Positions 53,189 to 62,979 are shown, counted from the stretch's first letter. The stretch: 64,000 bases of DNA from Paenibacillus yonginensis (GCF_001685395.1 NZ_CP014167.1:4720001-4784000), one strand, 5' to 3'. Made by a program: numbers and translations. The notes: generated by a model not told the origin, from the sequence alone.

Positions 53189-54013
53189 TCACGCAAATCC
53201 TGTTACCGGATGCGGTACATAAGGCTCTTCGAGCCGCTGGATTTCGTCGGCGGTCAGTACGATTTCGAGCGCCGAAACGGCATCCTCCAGGTGGTGAGTT
53301 TTCGTTGCGCCGATGATCGGAGCCGTTACAGGCTGCTTCTGCAGCACCCAGGCCAAAGCGATCTGCGCGCGGGGCACGCCGCGGGCTTCGGCAATTTCTT
53401 TGACGACTGCAGCCACTTTGCGGTCGGCTTCTTCGGTCGCCGTGTACAAGGTGCGGGCGAAGTTATCATTTTCCGAGCGCAGGCTGGTGTCTTCCCAGTC
53501 CCGGGTCAGACGGCCGCGGGCCAGCGGACTCCAAGGAATGACGCCGATATACCGGGCTTTGCCCGCTTTTACCACGTCATGGAGGGCCTCCATCGTTTCC
53601 TCAATCGGAGTATTGTAATCCCAGCGGTGAATTTGATATAAGTCCACATAGTCGGTGCCCAGTCGTTTCAGACTGTTGTCGATCTCCGACATAATCGCTT
53701 TGCGGGACAAGCCCCCGCCGTTTGGACCTGGACGCATAACGCCGTGTACCTTGGTCGCAATCACGACTTCATCACGGCTTGCGAAATCCTTTAAGGCTCG
53801 TCCAACGATTTCTTCGCTGGTTCCGTCCGAGTATACATTTGCTGTATCAAAGAAATTAATGCCAAGCTCCAAAGCCCTTTTAATAAAAGGACGGCTCTGC
53901 TCTTCATTCAGGGTCCAGGTGTGATTGCCGCGGTCAGGATCGCCGTAGCTCATACAGCACAAAGCCAGCCGGGATACCCGCATTCCTGTGTTTCCTAGTC
54001 TTACGTATTGCAT
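53189..54013 (-). CDS. Aldo/keto reductase with apparent internal deletion
   Basis: 274 residues; relatives have about 325. The front half is normal, with the Asp-Tyr-Lys-His set in FFDTANVYS, ATKVHG and YQIHRWD. Then KARYIG jumps directly to VIPWSPLARGRL, where family members carry some 50 extra residues (strands that hold the conserved nicotinamide-binding Gln/Asn). The reading frame is kept. The missing segment should damage the TIM barrel, so the protein is probably inactive. ATG 54013. Confidence 0.75.
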   Translation of the reverse strand: MQYVRLGNTGMRVSRLALCCMSYGDPDRGNHTWTLNEEQSRPFIKRALELGINFFDTANVYSDGTSEEIVGRALKDFASRDEVVIATKVHGVMRPGPNGGGLSRKAIMSEIDNSLKRLGTDYVDLYQIHRWDYNTPIEETMEALHDVVKAGKARYIGVIPWSPLARGRLTRDWEDTSLRSENDNFARTLYTATEEADRKVAAVVKEIAEARGVPRAQIALAWVLQKQPVTAPIIGATKTHHLEDAVSALEIVLTADEIQRLEEPYVPHPVTGFA

Positions 54014-54187
54014 GCGAATTCTCCATCCCTTCCATTCGGATTTGATTGGTTATGATTCCAGCATGTCACATAAGCGAGTGCTTATCTTTAGCTTAGAGGA
54101 GCAGCAAAGCGGATGCAAATATTTCCTGTGTTAAAAATTGCATACTTCATACTAGATTCCTACTGGCTGTAAATATTTTTTCACCGC

Positions 54188-54220
54188 TTGTCACAAATTG
54201 CCTTTTGTGAAAGTTATATA
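54188..54220 (+). promoter_or_regulatory. Possible ECF-sigma autopromoter
   Basis: TTGTCACAAATT resembles a -35 of ECF sigma factors, and GTTATATAG about 16-17 bases later can serve as -10. It lies just before the sigma gene. Confidence 0.4.
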
Positions 54221-54238
54221 GGCAAAGGAGGTCATCCA

Positions 54239-54811
54239 TTGAACAACGACAAAGAGGATCAACCGAGCCTGGATTTAAAGCTGGCTGTGGAGAAAGTCCA
54301 GTCGGGCGATATTTCTGCCTTTCCGATGATCATTCGCCATTTGCAGAAAAACATACTGCTGTATTGCTATTATCTGCTCGAGGATCAGGCCGAGGCTGAA
54401 GATGCTGCTCAGGACATTTTTATTAAATGTTTAAGGCGAATCCAGGATTATGTGCCTACAGCTTCTTTTTCCGCATGGGTTTATAAAATTGCTCACAATC
54501 ATTGCATCGACTTAATCAAGAAGAGGAACAGAATGCGCCAAATGTTGTCACAGTATAGAAGGGAACGTGCTGAAGAAGATAAAGGGAACAAGTATACCGA
54601 TCAAATTATTCAATTGTTAGAGAAGCTTAACACCGAAGAAAAAAGGATACTGCTGCTAAGAGCGCTTGAAGAATACAGTTTCGATGAAATAGGGGCCATT
54701 ATGGATCTCAAACCAGCCACAGTCAGGAAGAAATACGAAAGAATCCGAAAGAAAATCGTAAAGAGAGAGGTACAAGGAGGGAGACAATATGAGCACTCGC
54801 TCAGAGGTTGA
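54239..54811 (+). CDS. ECF-type RNA polymerase sigma factor
   Basis: 190 residues. Sigma region 2 is seen as CYYLLEDQAEAEDAAQDIFIKC with FSAWVYKIAHNHCID, region 4 as LLRALEEYSFDEIGAIMDLKPATVRKKYERIRKK. TTG at 54239 is chosen with AAAGGAGG 7 bases upstream. Overlaps its anti-sigma gene by 23 bases. Confidence 0.87.
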   Translation: MNNDKEDQPSLDLKLAVEKVQSGDISAFPMIIRHLQKNILLYCYYLLEDQAEAEDAAQDIFIKCLRRIQDYVPTASFSAWVYKIAHNHCIDLIKKRNRMRQMLSQYRRERAEEDKGNKYTDQIIQLLEKLNTEEKRILLLRALEEYSFDEIGAIMDLKPATVRKKYERIRKKIVKREVQGGRQYEHSLRG

Positions 54812-55949
54812 TGATGTTCAAGATGTTCAATTAGAACGGATAGAACAGTTAATCCGAAATACCCCGATGGCAATCGATCTGACTGAACCCACTATGGAAC
54901 GCTATAAAAATAGTAACGGTTCCTCTGGTGCTCGGCACGATAAACGTCAGAAAATAACGGCGATAATAGCTTCGGCGGCCGCCTTTTTTATCATTGTGAT
55001 TAGCGGTAGTTTTGTTTCTCCCACCATGGCTGCATCAATTAAACATGGACTTGCTTCTATCTTTAATTTATCCGATGATTTAGGTTTGAAGTCGGCTGAA
55101 GACAACGGCCTTGTCACACATCTCGAAGCCAAAGATACACATCAAGGATTAACGCTCAAAGTACCCCTGGTAACCTATGACGGATCACGTGTAGCCATTG
55201 GTTTGGAGCAGGAGCAGGGACAAGAACAGGAACAGCAGCAGGCCGCTTTTGGGGGAACAGATTCCGAAGATGGGATCATAAATCGAATAAGTGATATAGA
55301 CCTGTTCATTGACGGGAAGTCCATACAAACCTTCGCTCCGGATTCCTCAAACTCAATAGGGATCCTTCAATATCCGGGTAAGGACAACAATTCTTCTATT
55401 ATGGAATTTTCTGATCTTCACAACCAAGGAGGGAAGGCATTCCCTTCCAACTTCAATTTAGGTCTGAATATTAAAGTGTCAGGAATAGAGGAGCCCTTTA
55501 GAATCCATATCCCGGTTGAGCGAAATACAGGGAGCTTTCTGGTTCTGCAGCCATCTGTAAGCAAACACTATAAAAATTTTGATTTCACCATCGATAAAAT
55601 TGAGCTTTCTCCTCTTACAACCACAATAACAACGCATCTCAGGTTATTGGGAGATGCAGAGTTTGATGTACCAACAAGAAGTATGGGGATCGATGTGTTT
55701 GATGAGAAGGGAAATATATTCAACCTGTTAAGCGGCAATGGATGGAATGCAACGGGGGGGACCGAATTAGTGACCGAATATCGCTTTAATCCATTTCCCT
55801 CCACTCCTCAAAAGATTATTATTAAACCTTACTTCATGCGATTTAAGCAGGACAAAACAAGTTTCCAGCTTGATGAAGACGGATACCCGATTGTCGATTA
55901 TATTCCTGAACTAGAGGTGACGCTGCTTTGTCCACCGGAGTCTCGTTAA
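54789..55949 (+). CDS. DUF4179 domain anti-sigma factor
   Basis: 386 residues, single-pass membrane protein. Cytosolic part 1-55, membrane segment IIASAAAFFIIVISGSFVSP near 60-80, then an extracellular DUF4179-like part starting PTMAASIKHGLASIFN and a C-terminal Ig-like region. Controls the sigma factor encoded upstream. AAGGAGGG before ATG 54789. Gln/Glu repeats (EQEQGQEQEQQQ) near 145. Confidence 0.8.
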   Translation: MSTRSEVDDVQDVQLERIEQLIRNTPMAIDLTEPTMERYKNSNGSSGARHDKRQKITAIIASAAAFFIIVISGSFVSPTMAASIKHGLASIFNLSDDLGLKSAEDNGLVTHLEAKDTHQGLTLKVPLVTYDGSRVAIGLEQEQGQEQEQQQAAFGGTDSEDGIINRISDIDLFIDGKSIQTFAPDSSNSIGILQYPGKDNNSSIMEFSDLHNQGGKAFPSNFNLGLNIKVSGIEEPFRIHIPVERNTGSFLVLQPSVSKHYKNFDFTIDKIELSPLTTTITTHLRLLGDAEFDVPTRSMGIDVFDEKGNIFNLLSGNGWNATGGTELVTEYRFNPFPSTPQKIIIKPYFMRFKQDKTSFQLDEDGYPIVDYIPELEVTLLCPPESR

Positions 55950-56021
55950 ACCCAGTAGAAAGCCGCGTTTTGCTTGCCACCTTCCCATCCATCATGTACT
56001 ATCGGGTTTGAGGTGATAGAG

Positions 56022-56516
56022 ATGACAACGGATCAACAACATAAGGACAAGATCGGGGTTTTATTTGTATGTCTCGGCAACATTTGCCGTTCGCCGATGG
56101 CAGAGGCGATGTTCCGCCATCTGGTTCAGCAGGAAGGACTTGCGGATCGCTTCAACATCGATTCGGCCGGAACCGGCGACTGGCATACCGGCAATCCCCC
56201 GCATCAAGGAACGCGGACTATTCTGGACCGGTACGGCATTTCCTATGAGGGGCTGCGGGCGAGACAAGTAGCTGCCAATGATTTTTCAGACTTCGATTAT
56301 ATTATTGCAATGGACGACTCCAACGTGAGCAATCTGCGCAAGCTGATGAAAGGCGCCTCCACCGAGGTCATCAAGCTGCTGGATCTCGTTCCCGATGTGA
56401 AGCTCAAAGATGTACCGGACCCTTATTATACCGGCAATTTCGACGAGACTTACGAGCTGGTGGGCAAGGGAAACAAGGCTTTACTGGGCCACATCCGGCG
56501 GGAGCATAATTTGTAA
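56022..56516 (+). CDS. Low-molecular-weight protein-tyrosine phosphatase
   Basis: 164 residues from ATG 56022, with GAGGTG upstream. P-loop VCLGNICRSPMAEA (Cys and Arg nucleophile loop) near 16, and DPYYTG near 130 with the general-acid Asp. Bacterial enzymes of this type often oppose tyrosine kinases of capsule synthesis. No kinase gene is adjacent. Confidence 0.88.
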   Translation: MTTDQQHKDKIGVLFVCLGNICRSPMAEAMFRHLVQQEGLADRFNIDSAGTGDWHTGNPPHQGTRTILDRYGISYEGLRARQVAANDFSDFDYIIAMDDSNVSNLRKLMKGASTEVIKLLDLVPDVKLKDVPDPYYTGNFDETYELVGKGNKALLGHIRREHNL

Positions 56517-56524
56517 AGACAAGT

Positions 56525-56563
56525 AAGGGGCCAATCGAGGAATCGATCAGGCTCCTTTTTTCT
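56525..56563 (+). terminator. Terminator
   Basis: AAGGGGCC / GGCTCCTT with an inner ATCGA/TCGAT pairing and T-rich tail. Confidence 0.7.
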
Positions 56564-56762
56564 TTGTCAGCTTCTCACAAAAATACATATCCCTCCCTAC
56601 ACACAATGGACACAAGTTTATTCTATACTGGCGTTAGCGGGAGGAAGTATAAGAGGATACATGGCGCGGTTCCGGCTCCTCCCGGGAAAATAAAGTCATA
56701 CGCTTTGGTGAAAAAGGGAACGATGGGGTACAAAGAATAGAAGACCCTTAGAGGCGGAGTGA

Positions 56763-57449
56763 ATGTTATTGAAGCGAAAAGTATTGCTGGTGGAAGACGA
56801 CGCGCTGATGCGCGAGTTTATCACCGATTATTTCAAGAAGGAAGATTGGGACGTTTATGAAGCGGAAAATGGGGTGGCAGCACTCCAGCTGTTCGCCGAA
56901 ACCAAAATGGATCTGGTCATCCTTGACATTATGATGCCGGAGCTCGACGGGTGGTCTACCTGCCGGGAGATCCGCCGTGAATCCAATGTGCCGATCATTA
57001 TGATTACGGCCAGAACGGAGGACGACGACCAGCTGCTCGGATTTGAACTCGGCGCGGATGAATATGTCACCAAACCCCTGAGTCCACGGGTGCTGGTGGC
57101 CCGGGCGGCAGCGCTGATGAAGCGGGCCGAAAGCAGCGGGCAGAACCAAGGGGATCTGTTCGTCCAGGGGAGGCTTGCGGTCAACAAACAGTCGCATACG
57201 GTAAACGTAGCGGGAAATAAAGTCAATCTTACGCCCAAGGAATATGATTTGCTGTTGTTTCTTATCAACCATTACGGCAAGGTAATGCCGCGGGAATATA
57301 TTTTGGACAGCGTATGGGGCTACGATTACTTTGGGGATTTACGTACGGTTGATACGCATATCAAGAAGCTGCGGGCCAAGCTTGGGGAAGAAGGCCGGTA
57401 TATCGGCACGGTCATTCGCTCCGGCTATAAGTTTGAAGGCGACCTATGA
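56763..57449 (+). CDS. OmpR-family response regulator
   Basis: 228 residues. Receiver domain with LVEDDALM, phospho-Asp in DLVILDIMMPELDG near 55, and Lys in YVTKPLSP; C-terminal winged helix with TPKEYDLLLFLINHYGKV and VDTHIKKLRAKLGE. ATG 56763; ATGA overlap with the kinase gene. Confidence 0.9.
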   Translation: MLLKRKVLLVEDDALMREFITDYFKKEDWDVYEAENGVAALQLFAETKMDLVILDIMMPELDGWSTCREIRRESNVPIIMITARTEDDDQLLGFELGADEYVTKPLSPRVLVARAAALMKRAESSGQNQGDLFVQGRLAVNKQSHTVNVAGNKVNLTPKEYDLLLFLINHYGKVMPREYILDSVWGYDYFGDLRTVDTHIKKLRAKLGEEGRYIGTVIRSGYKFEGDL

Positions 57450-59233
57450 GAATACGAGGCGTTGTATTCAAACTGTTTGCCGTGACCTCCGCGCTCATTC
57501 TAGTTCTATTCTCCCTGGTGATGCTGCTGGAGGGCTTGTTCTTTGAGCGGTTCTACCGCTCCAGCAAGCTCCACGATTTGTCGCAAAATATGCAGCTCTT
57601 TGCCCGGCAGCTTCAGCAAGAAGACAAGGGCGGCAGTGAGCAGGAGCTGGCCCGGATGCTGGGAACCTTTATGAACCGGAATGATGCCAGCACAGCTCTG
57701 TTGAACGGGGAATTCAACAGAGTAGCTATTAATCCTTATTTTATTCAGCTTCGGACGGCTGATAAATCCGTCACCGTGTTGTTCCCGTCTGAAGGAATGA
57801 CTGTCCGCGATTTGCAGCTGAACATCCAGCCGGGCGACCAGCTGGTCGTGGACGGTATCTACATGGATGAGAAGGACACCGTGCTGCATCCGGTGGAGTT
57901 TCAGCCATCCGGGGCAGAGCCGGGGGAAGGGCTGATGCGGGTCTCCGGGACGGTGACCGATCTGATCCTGCCGGAGCAGCGCTCGTTTAATCCTTATTAT
58001 CAGGATGCGCTGGTGGATAACGCGCTGAGAGATCTTGCGCCGCAAAGCCAGCCGGATCACCAGCTTAGCGATGGGAATCTCCTTAGGCGGGAGTGGACGG
58101 ATGAATGGAGCGGTGTTGAATATGCGGTGCTCATCCAGCCGCTGCCTGAGCGGCAGACGCAGAGCGGGGAACAGCGTTACCTGTTGGCCATGACCTCGCT
58201 GCAGCCGGTCGGGGAAGCCGTAGGGACGCTCAAACAATATTTTGTGTATGCGGCTCCGGCCATTCTGCTGCTTGTGGTCCTGCTGTCCCTGATCTATTCC
58301 CGCATCGTATCGCGGCCGCTGGTCAAGCTGAACCGATTGTCCGAGCGGCTGGCCAGGCTGGATTTCTCGGCACAGCCGGATATCCGTTCCCGCGATGAAT
58401 TCGGCACCTTGTCGCGCAACCTGGTTTCGCTGTCCCGCAATCTGGATGAGACGCTCAGGGAGCTTTCGCGGACCAACCGGCAGCTCAAGAAGGACGTGGC
58501 AGAGAAAGAACGTTCCGAGCAGCTCCGCAGAGCCTTAATCGCCAATCTCTCCCATGAGCTGAAGACCCCTTTGGGCATTGTAAAAGGGTTCGCCGAAGGG
58601 CTTCAGGATGACGTGGCTGAAGAGAAACGCGAGCGTTACCTCGCTTTGATCGTCAATGAGACGGATCGGATGAACGCCTTGATCCTCGACATGCTTGAGC
58701 TGTCCAAATATGAACTGAAGGCCGTCAAGCTGCATACGGAAGTGTTCCCGCTGAAAGAGCTGATAGAGACGCTGGCTGCATCCTTTTCGCAGCAGATGGA
58801 GAAGAAAGGGCTGACGTTCCGGATGGAGGCCCAGGGCGTAGGCGGAGGTGGAGAGCGTTACGTAATTGGAGATCCTGGCAAGCTGGAGCAGGTTATGCTG
58901 AACCTGTTAAGCAATGCCGTAAGACATGCAAGCCCGAACAGCACGATCCATATAAAGCTTGAAGCAGATGAAGCAGGAACCCTCACGGTCTGGATCGAAA
59001 ATACCGGCGCTCCTATTGCGGAAGAGGATCTCGATCGGATTTGGGATCATTTCTACCGCGCGGAGCGCTCCAGGGACCGGAAGTCCGGCGGGACAGGGCT
59101 GGGGCTTGCGATCGTCAAACATATTCTGGAGCTGCACGGCAGCCGGTATGGCGCGGTAAATACCGCACAGGGCGTTGCTTTTTATTTTAGCCTGCAAGAA
59201 TTCAAAGGAGATGATGAAGATGACTATAAATAG
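57446..59233 (+). CDS. Sensor histidine kinase
   Basis: 595 residues. Membrane segment about 10-32, large extracellular part (35-265), second segment (267-290), HAMP, HisKA with NLSHELKTPLGIVKG (phospho-His near 370), HATPase with LLSNAVRHAS, ENTGAPI and GTGLGLAIV. Works with the response regulator; its stimulus domain has no recognisable fold. Confidence 0.9.
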   Translation: MRIRGVVFKLFAVTSALILVLFSLVMLLEGLFFERFYRSSKLHDLSQNMQLFARQLQQEDKGGSEQELARMLGTFMNRNDASTALLNGEFNRVAINPYFIQLRTADKSVTVLFPSEGMTVRDLQLNIQPGDQLVVDGIYMDEKDTVLHPVEFQPSGAEPGEGLMRVSGTVTDLILPEQRSFNPYYQDALVDNALRDLAPQSQPDHQLSDGNLLRREWTDEWSGVEYAVLIQPLPERQTQSGEQRYLLAMTSLQPVGEAVGTLKQYFVYAAPAILLLVVLLSLIYSRIVSRPLVKLNRLSERLARLDFSAQPDIRSRDEFGTLSRNLVSLSRNLDETLRELSRTNRQLKKDVAEKERSEQLRRALIANLSHELKTPLGIVKGFAEGLQDDVAEEKRERYLALIVNETDRMNALILDMLELSKYELKAVKLHTEVFPLKELIETLAASFSQQMEKKGLTFRMEAQGVGGGGERYVIGDPGKLEQVMLNLLSNAVRHASPNSTIHIKLEADEAGTLTVWIENTGAPIAEEDLDRIWDHFYRAERSRDRKSGGTGLGLAIVKHILELHGSRYGAVNTAQGVAFYFSLQEFKGDDEDDYK

Positions 59234-59828
59234 AACGATACTGGTGGGTTCAGCGCTGCTGCTAACCCTGATGATGAGTGCCTGCGGCAGACCCGAAGCC
59301 TCGGACGGGAATCAGGCTGGCGTGGGAAGTAATGCGGAGGCGGATGCCTCGCAAAACAGTCCAAACGGACCCGCCGCTTCGGCAGTTCCGTCGGCGGAAC
59401 CGAATGACCCCTCCGCTCCGGCGGCATCTGAACAGCCGGGCGCCGGCAATTCGGCTGCACCTTCTTCCAATGAGGATACCGGGGCGGAGGAGGGCGGCAG
59501 CGGGGAGATCCTGATCATCATTGACCAGACTCCGAAGCCGACTGCGGAGGTTCGCAGCTTCGACTTTTCGATCCAGAAAGTGCCGGAAGGTTATACGCTT
59601 CAAGAAATGCAGTGGGTGTCGGACAAGAACAACATTTCGAACACGCCTCAAGAAGCCCTGCAGAACGGGCAGACGGGTGCTGACGGTTTCTATATCAGCG
59701 GTGACGGCCAGTTCTCCGGTTTCTTCTATCCGGAAGACATGAAAGGCGAAAAGGGCCAGGTTATCTTCCAGTTCCAGAATGATCAAGGACAAGAGCTCAG
59801 CTGGAAGAAAGAAATCGAGCTGAAATAA
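59220..59828 (+). CDS. Lipoprotein linked to the two-component system
   Basis: 202 residues. Signal peptide with lipobox LMMSAC near 20, then a Ser/Pro/Ala/Glu-rich linker (about 25-105), and a C-terminal beta-type domain (FDFSIQKVPEGYTLQEMQW). ATG 59220 with AAAGGAG 9 bases before, overlapping the kinase gene by 14 bases. It may feed a signal to the kinase. Confidence 0.7.
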   Translation: MTINRTILVGSALLLTLMMSACGRPEASDGNQAGVGSNAEADASQNSPNGPAASAVPSAEPNDPSAPAASEQPGAGNSAAPSSNEDTGAEEGGSGEILIIIDQTPKPTAEVRSFDFSIQKVPEGYTLQEMQWVSDKNNISNTPQEALQNGQTGADGFYISGDGQFSGFFYPEDMKGEKGQVIFQFQNDQGQELSWKKEIELK

Positions 59829-59854
59829 CGGGCAAATATAAATAGCTTAACTAG

Positions 59855-59890
59855 CCGACTGGCGCCGGACTCATCTGGCGTCGGTTTTTC
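59855..59890 (+). terminator. Terminator of the two-component operon
   Basis: CCGAC...GTCGG stem with inner GC pairing and TTTTTCCTTT tail. Confidence 0.6.
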
Positions 59891-59938
59891 CTTTATAATA
59901 GCTTTAACGACAAGAATATTGGAAAAAGAGGTGTCCTT

Positions 59939-60625
59939 ATGCAGCTCGAAGTCATCGCAACGTGCATCGAAGACGCCGTTACCGCCGAACAAGGCGGCGC
60001 GGACCGGATCGAACTTATCACCGCCATCGGCGAAGGCGGGCTGACGCCCGGAATCGGCATGGTCAAGCGGGTGGTGCAGACCGTCCGGATTCCGGTTCAC
60101 GTCATGGTCCGTCCGCACAGCCGCTCCTTCGTATATAGCCAGCCGGATCAGGAAGTTATGGCGGAGGAAATCAAAGCGATCCGGCAGGCTGGAGCCGCCG
60201 GCATCGTCATCGGCGCATTAACGCCGGCGGGGCGGATTGACCAGGCAGCGCTGGAGCGCTGGCTGCCGCTGGCGGAAGGGATGAACGTGACCTTCCATCG
60301 GGCTTTTGACGAGCTGGCTGACTTGAACGGCGGGCTGGCAGTGCTGAAGGTTTACCCGCAGGTCAACCGAGTGCTGACCTCGGGCGGGATCAAACCCGCT
60401 CCGCAGGCGGTTCCTGCGATCGCAGAGCTGGTAAGACTGTCCGGACAGGAAGGGCCGGTCATTTTGGCGGGACATGGTCTGACGATTGAAGGCATTTCGG
60501 ATTTCATTCAGGCTGCCGGTGTAGATGAAGTGCATTTCGGCACGGCGGTGCGCCGGGATGGAGACGGCTTGAAGGAGATCGATCCGGAGCGGCTGCGGGA
60601 GCTGGTTAATCGGCTTAAAGGTTAA
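59939..60625 (+). CDS. cutC: Copper homeostasis protein CutC
   Basis: 228-residue TIM-barrel protein. Matches CutC from start (LEVIATCIEDAVTAEQGGADRIEL) through HVMVRPHSRSFVYS and TFHRAFDEL to VLTSGG. AAGAGGTG upstream. Associated with copper tolerance; enzyme activity is uncertain in the family. Confidence 0.9.
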   Translation: MQLEVIATCIEDAVTAEQGGADRIELITAIGEGGLTPGIGMVKRVVQTVRIPVHVMVRPHSRSFVYSQPDQEVMAEEIKAIRQAGAAGIVIGALTPAGRIDQAALERWLPLAEGMNVTFHRAFDELADLNGGLAVLKVYPQVNRVLTSGGIKPAPQAVPAIAELVRLSGQEGPVILAGHGLTIEGISDFIQAAGVDEVHFGTAVRRDGDGLKEIDPERLRELVNRLKG

Positions 60626-60855
60626 TCCGGTAAATGGACGGGGTAATGATGGCCGTAAATCTTTTTTTGAATCGGCTGGAGAATTCTGGCCGCGGCTCGA
60701 ATGGGAAGGCACAAAAGTGGTAAAATAAAACAAAGGCCAAAGCCGGGAGCTTGACGCTGTATAAAGCGGGTTTTGGATCTGGAAACAGGCTGTCGGAATA
60801 CCTTGATGATGCCCGAGCAGGTGAAGATGAAGACTATTCGAAGGGAGCCAGGACA

Positions 60856-61272
60856 ATGAAGGATCTGTTTAACCGAGCGGTGTCACTCGGACTGGGTGTA
60901 GCGGCACAAAGCAAGGAGCAAATTGAGAAAGCGGTGGAGGAGCTCGTCAAGAAAGGCGAAATCACCCGCAGCGAATCGTCGGATGTGGTGAATGACCTGG
61001 TCGCCAAAGGCCAGGAGGCCAAACGGAATCTGGAGGTCATGGTCAACGAGCGTGTCCAGAAGCTGACGGGGGCTCATAACTATGCGACGAAAGAACAGGT
61101 TGAAGAGCTGCTGAGACGAGTTGAACTATTGGAGCAGAAGGTATTTGCGCATACCACAGGTCTAACTGGAACACAGGGACAGACGCCTTCTGGAGCTGCC
61201 GGGGATAAGGATGCTGCCGCTCCGGTTGAGGAGCTGGCAGACGAGCTGCAGAAACCGGACGATCGCCTATAA
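60856..61272 (+). CDS. Phasin-like coiled-coil protein
   Basis: 138 residues. Helical, with VAAQSKEQIEKAVEELVKKG, LVAKGQEAKRNLEVMV and a coiled coil EEQVEELLRRVELLEQKV-like region, similar to PHA-synthesis phasin/regulator proteins in Paenibacillus. ATG 60856 with AGGGAG upstream. It precedes the AarF-type kinase by 39 bases; the pair is probably an operon. Confidence 0.7.
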   Translation: MKDLFNRAVSLGLGVAAQSKEQIEKAVEELVKKGEITRSESSDVVNDLVAKGQEAKRNLEVMVNERVQKLTGAHNYATKEQVEELLRRVELLEQKVFAHTTGLTGTQGQTPSGAAGDKDAAAPVEELADELQKPDDRL

Positions 61273-61311
61273 CGGCGGAGTTTACCGGACAAGGAGGGGG
61301 GAGAGCGGACG

Positions 61312-62979
61312 ATGAAGGCGGGGAAACGGGTAAGGCATCTCCTCCGTTACCGGGAAATTGCGTCGGCTCTGGTCCGCAACGGCTTCGGATATATTGCCCA
61401 TGAACTGGGGTTCCCGGATCACAATCCTTTTAAGGGAAGGAAAGAAGAGGCCCAGCCGAAGACGCGGGGCGAAAGGATCCGCCTCATTCTGGAAGAGCTC
61501 GGGCCAACCTATGTGAAGATCGGCCAGATTGCCAGCACCCGTCCCGATCTGCTTCCGGCCGACATTATTGCGGAGCTGGAGAAGCTGCAGGATAACGTGC
61601 CTCCTTTCTCCTACGAAGCCGCTGCGGCTATCGTCGAGGAGGAATTGGGCGGCAGCATTGAAGAGCTGTTCCTGGATTTCGCCCGCGTGCCTATGGCGGC
61701 AGCCTCCATTGGACAGGTGCATGAGGCCGTGCTGCCGGACGGCTCAAGGGTGGCGGTTAAAGTGCAGCGCCCAAACGTGGAGCAGGTGATCCGGACCGAT
61801 CTGGATATTCTTCTGGAGCTGTCCCGAATAGCCGAGGAAAGATTGGCATGGGCCAAGCATTACCGGGTCAGGGAAATTGCCGAAGAGATCGCCAAAGTGC
61901 TGAACGAGGAGCTGGACTATACGCTTGAAGCCAGGAACGGGGAAAAGATTTCGGCGCAGAGCCTGCAGTCCGGCAGCGTCAGAACTCCGAATCTGCACTG
62001 GGAATACTGCACCCGCCGGGTGCTGACGATGGAGTTCTTGACCGGAATTAAATTAACCGATGCCAAGAGGCTGGAAGTAGCAGGTGTAGACCGCAAGCAG
62101 CTGGCTAGCCGCATTGCTTCGGTCATTTTCCATCAGATCCTGGTTGAAGGCTTCTTTCACGGGGACCCGCATCCCGGCAATTTCCTGGTGCTGCCCGGCG
62201 GCGAGCTGGCGATGCTGGATTTCGGCATGGTTGGGCGGCTGTCGCCAAGCATGAAACAGCATTTTGCTTCGATGGTGATTGCCCTCCGGAGCCAAAGCTC
62301 CAAAGGGATTATCAGGGCCATAGCCGCAATGGGCATCGTCCCGGATGATGTGAACGAAGCCAAGCTGTTTGATGATGTAGAGCAGTTAAGGGAGCGGTAT
62401 TACAACGTTCCGCTCAGCCAGATCAGTCTGGGCGAGGCGGTCAATGACCTGTTCCGGGTTGCCTTCCGGCACCGGATTAGGCTGCCCTCCGAGCTGACGC
62501 TGGTAGGCAAGGCACTGCTGACGATGGAAGGGGTGGTAACTGCCCTGGACCCGGACATCAGCGTATTCGATATTGCCGAGCCTTACGGCTTGCAGCTGTT
62601 AAAGGAACGGGTCAATCCGGTTAACGTGTTCAAGAAGTGGTCGGACAAAATCCCCGACTACTGGGACCTGCTGACCGATGTGCCCAAGAACATCAAGATC
62701 TTAAGCACGCTGGTCAAGAAAGGCAAAGTACAGGTCGAGCTTACGGTTCCGGAGCTTAATGCTTTTCTTCGCCGGATGGACCGGGTAAGCAATCGGGTCT
62801 CTTTCAGCATCGTCCTGTTGTCCTTCAGTATTTTGATGACGGGTCTGATCATTGCTTCTGCGATGAGCAGCCAGCAGTCGGTGCTGTGGAATTTCCCGGT
62901 GATCGAGATCGGCCTGATTATTTCCGGCGTTTTGGTGGCCTGGCTGATCCTGGCCATCTTCAGGTCCGGACGTTTTTAA
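61312..62979 (+). CDS. AarF/ABC1/UbiB atypical kinase
   Basis: 555 residues. ABC1 domain with the KxGQ motif KIGQIASTRPDLLP near 65, the Ala-rich loop AAASIGQVHEAVL, Lys in VAVKVQRPN, HGDPHPGNF catalytic loop near 285, and DFGMVGRL for Mg2+. Two C-terminal membrane segments (about 500-550). UbiB/Coq8 proteins extract or organise quinone intermediates. AAGGAGGGGG upstream. Confidence 0.87.
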   Translation: MKAGKRVRHLLRYREIASALVRNGFGYIAHELGFPDHNPFKGRKEEAQPKTRGERIRLILEELGPTYVKIGQIASTRPDLLPADIIAELEKLQDNVPPFSYEAAAAIVEEELGGSIEELFLDFARVPMAAASIGQVHEAVLPDGSRVAVKVQRPNVEQVIRTDLDILLELSRIAEERLAWAKHYRVREIAEEIAKVLNEELDYTLEARNGEKISAQSLQSGSVRTPNLHWEYCTRRVLTMEFLTGIKLTDAKRLEVAGVDRKQLASRIASVIFHQILVEGFFHGDPHPGNFLVLPGGELAMLDFGMVGRLSPSMKQHFASMVIALRSQSSKGIIRAIAAMGIVPDDVNEAKLFDDVEQLRERYYNVPLSQISLGEAVNDLFRVAFRHRIRLPSELTLVGKALLTMEGVVTALDPDISVFDIAEPYGLQLLKERVNPVNVFKKWSDKIPDYWDLLTDVPKNIKILSTLVKKGKVQVELTVPELNAFLRRMDRVSNRVSFSIVLLSFSILMTGLIIASAMSSQQSVLWNFPVIEIGLIISGVLVAWLILAIFRSGRF

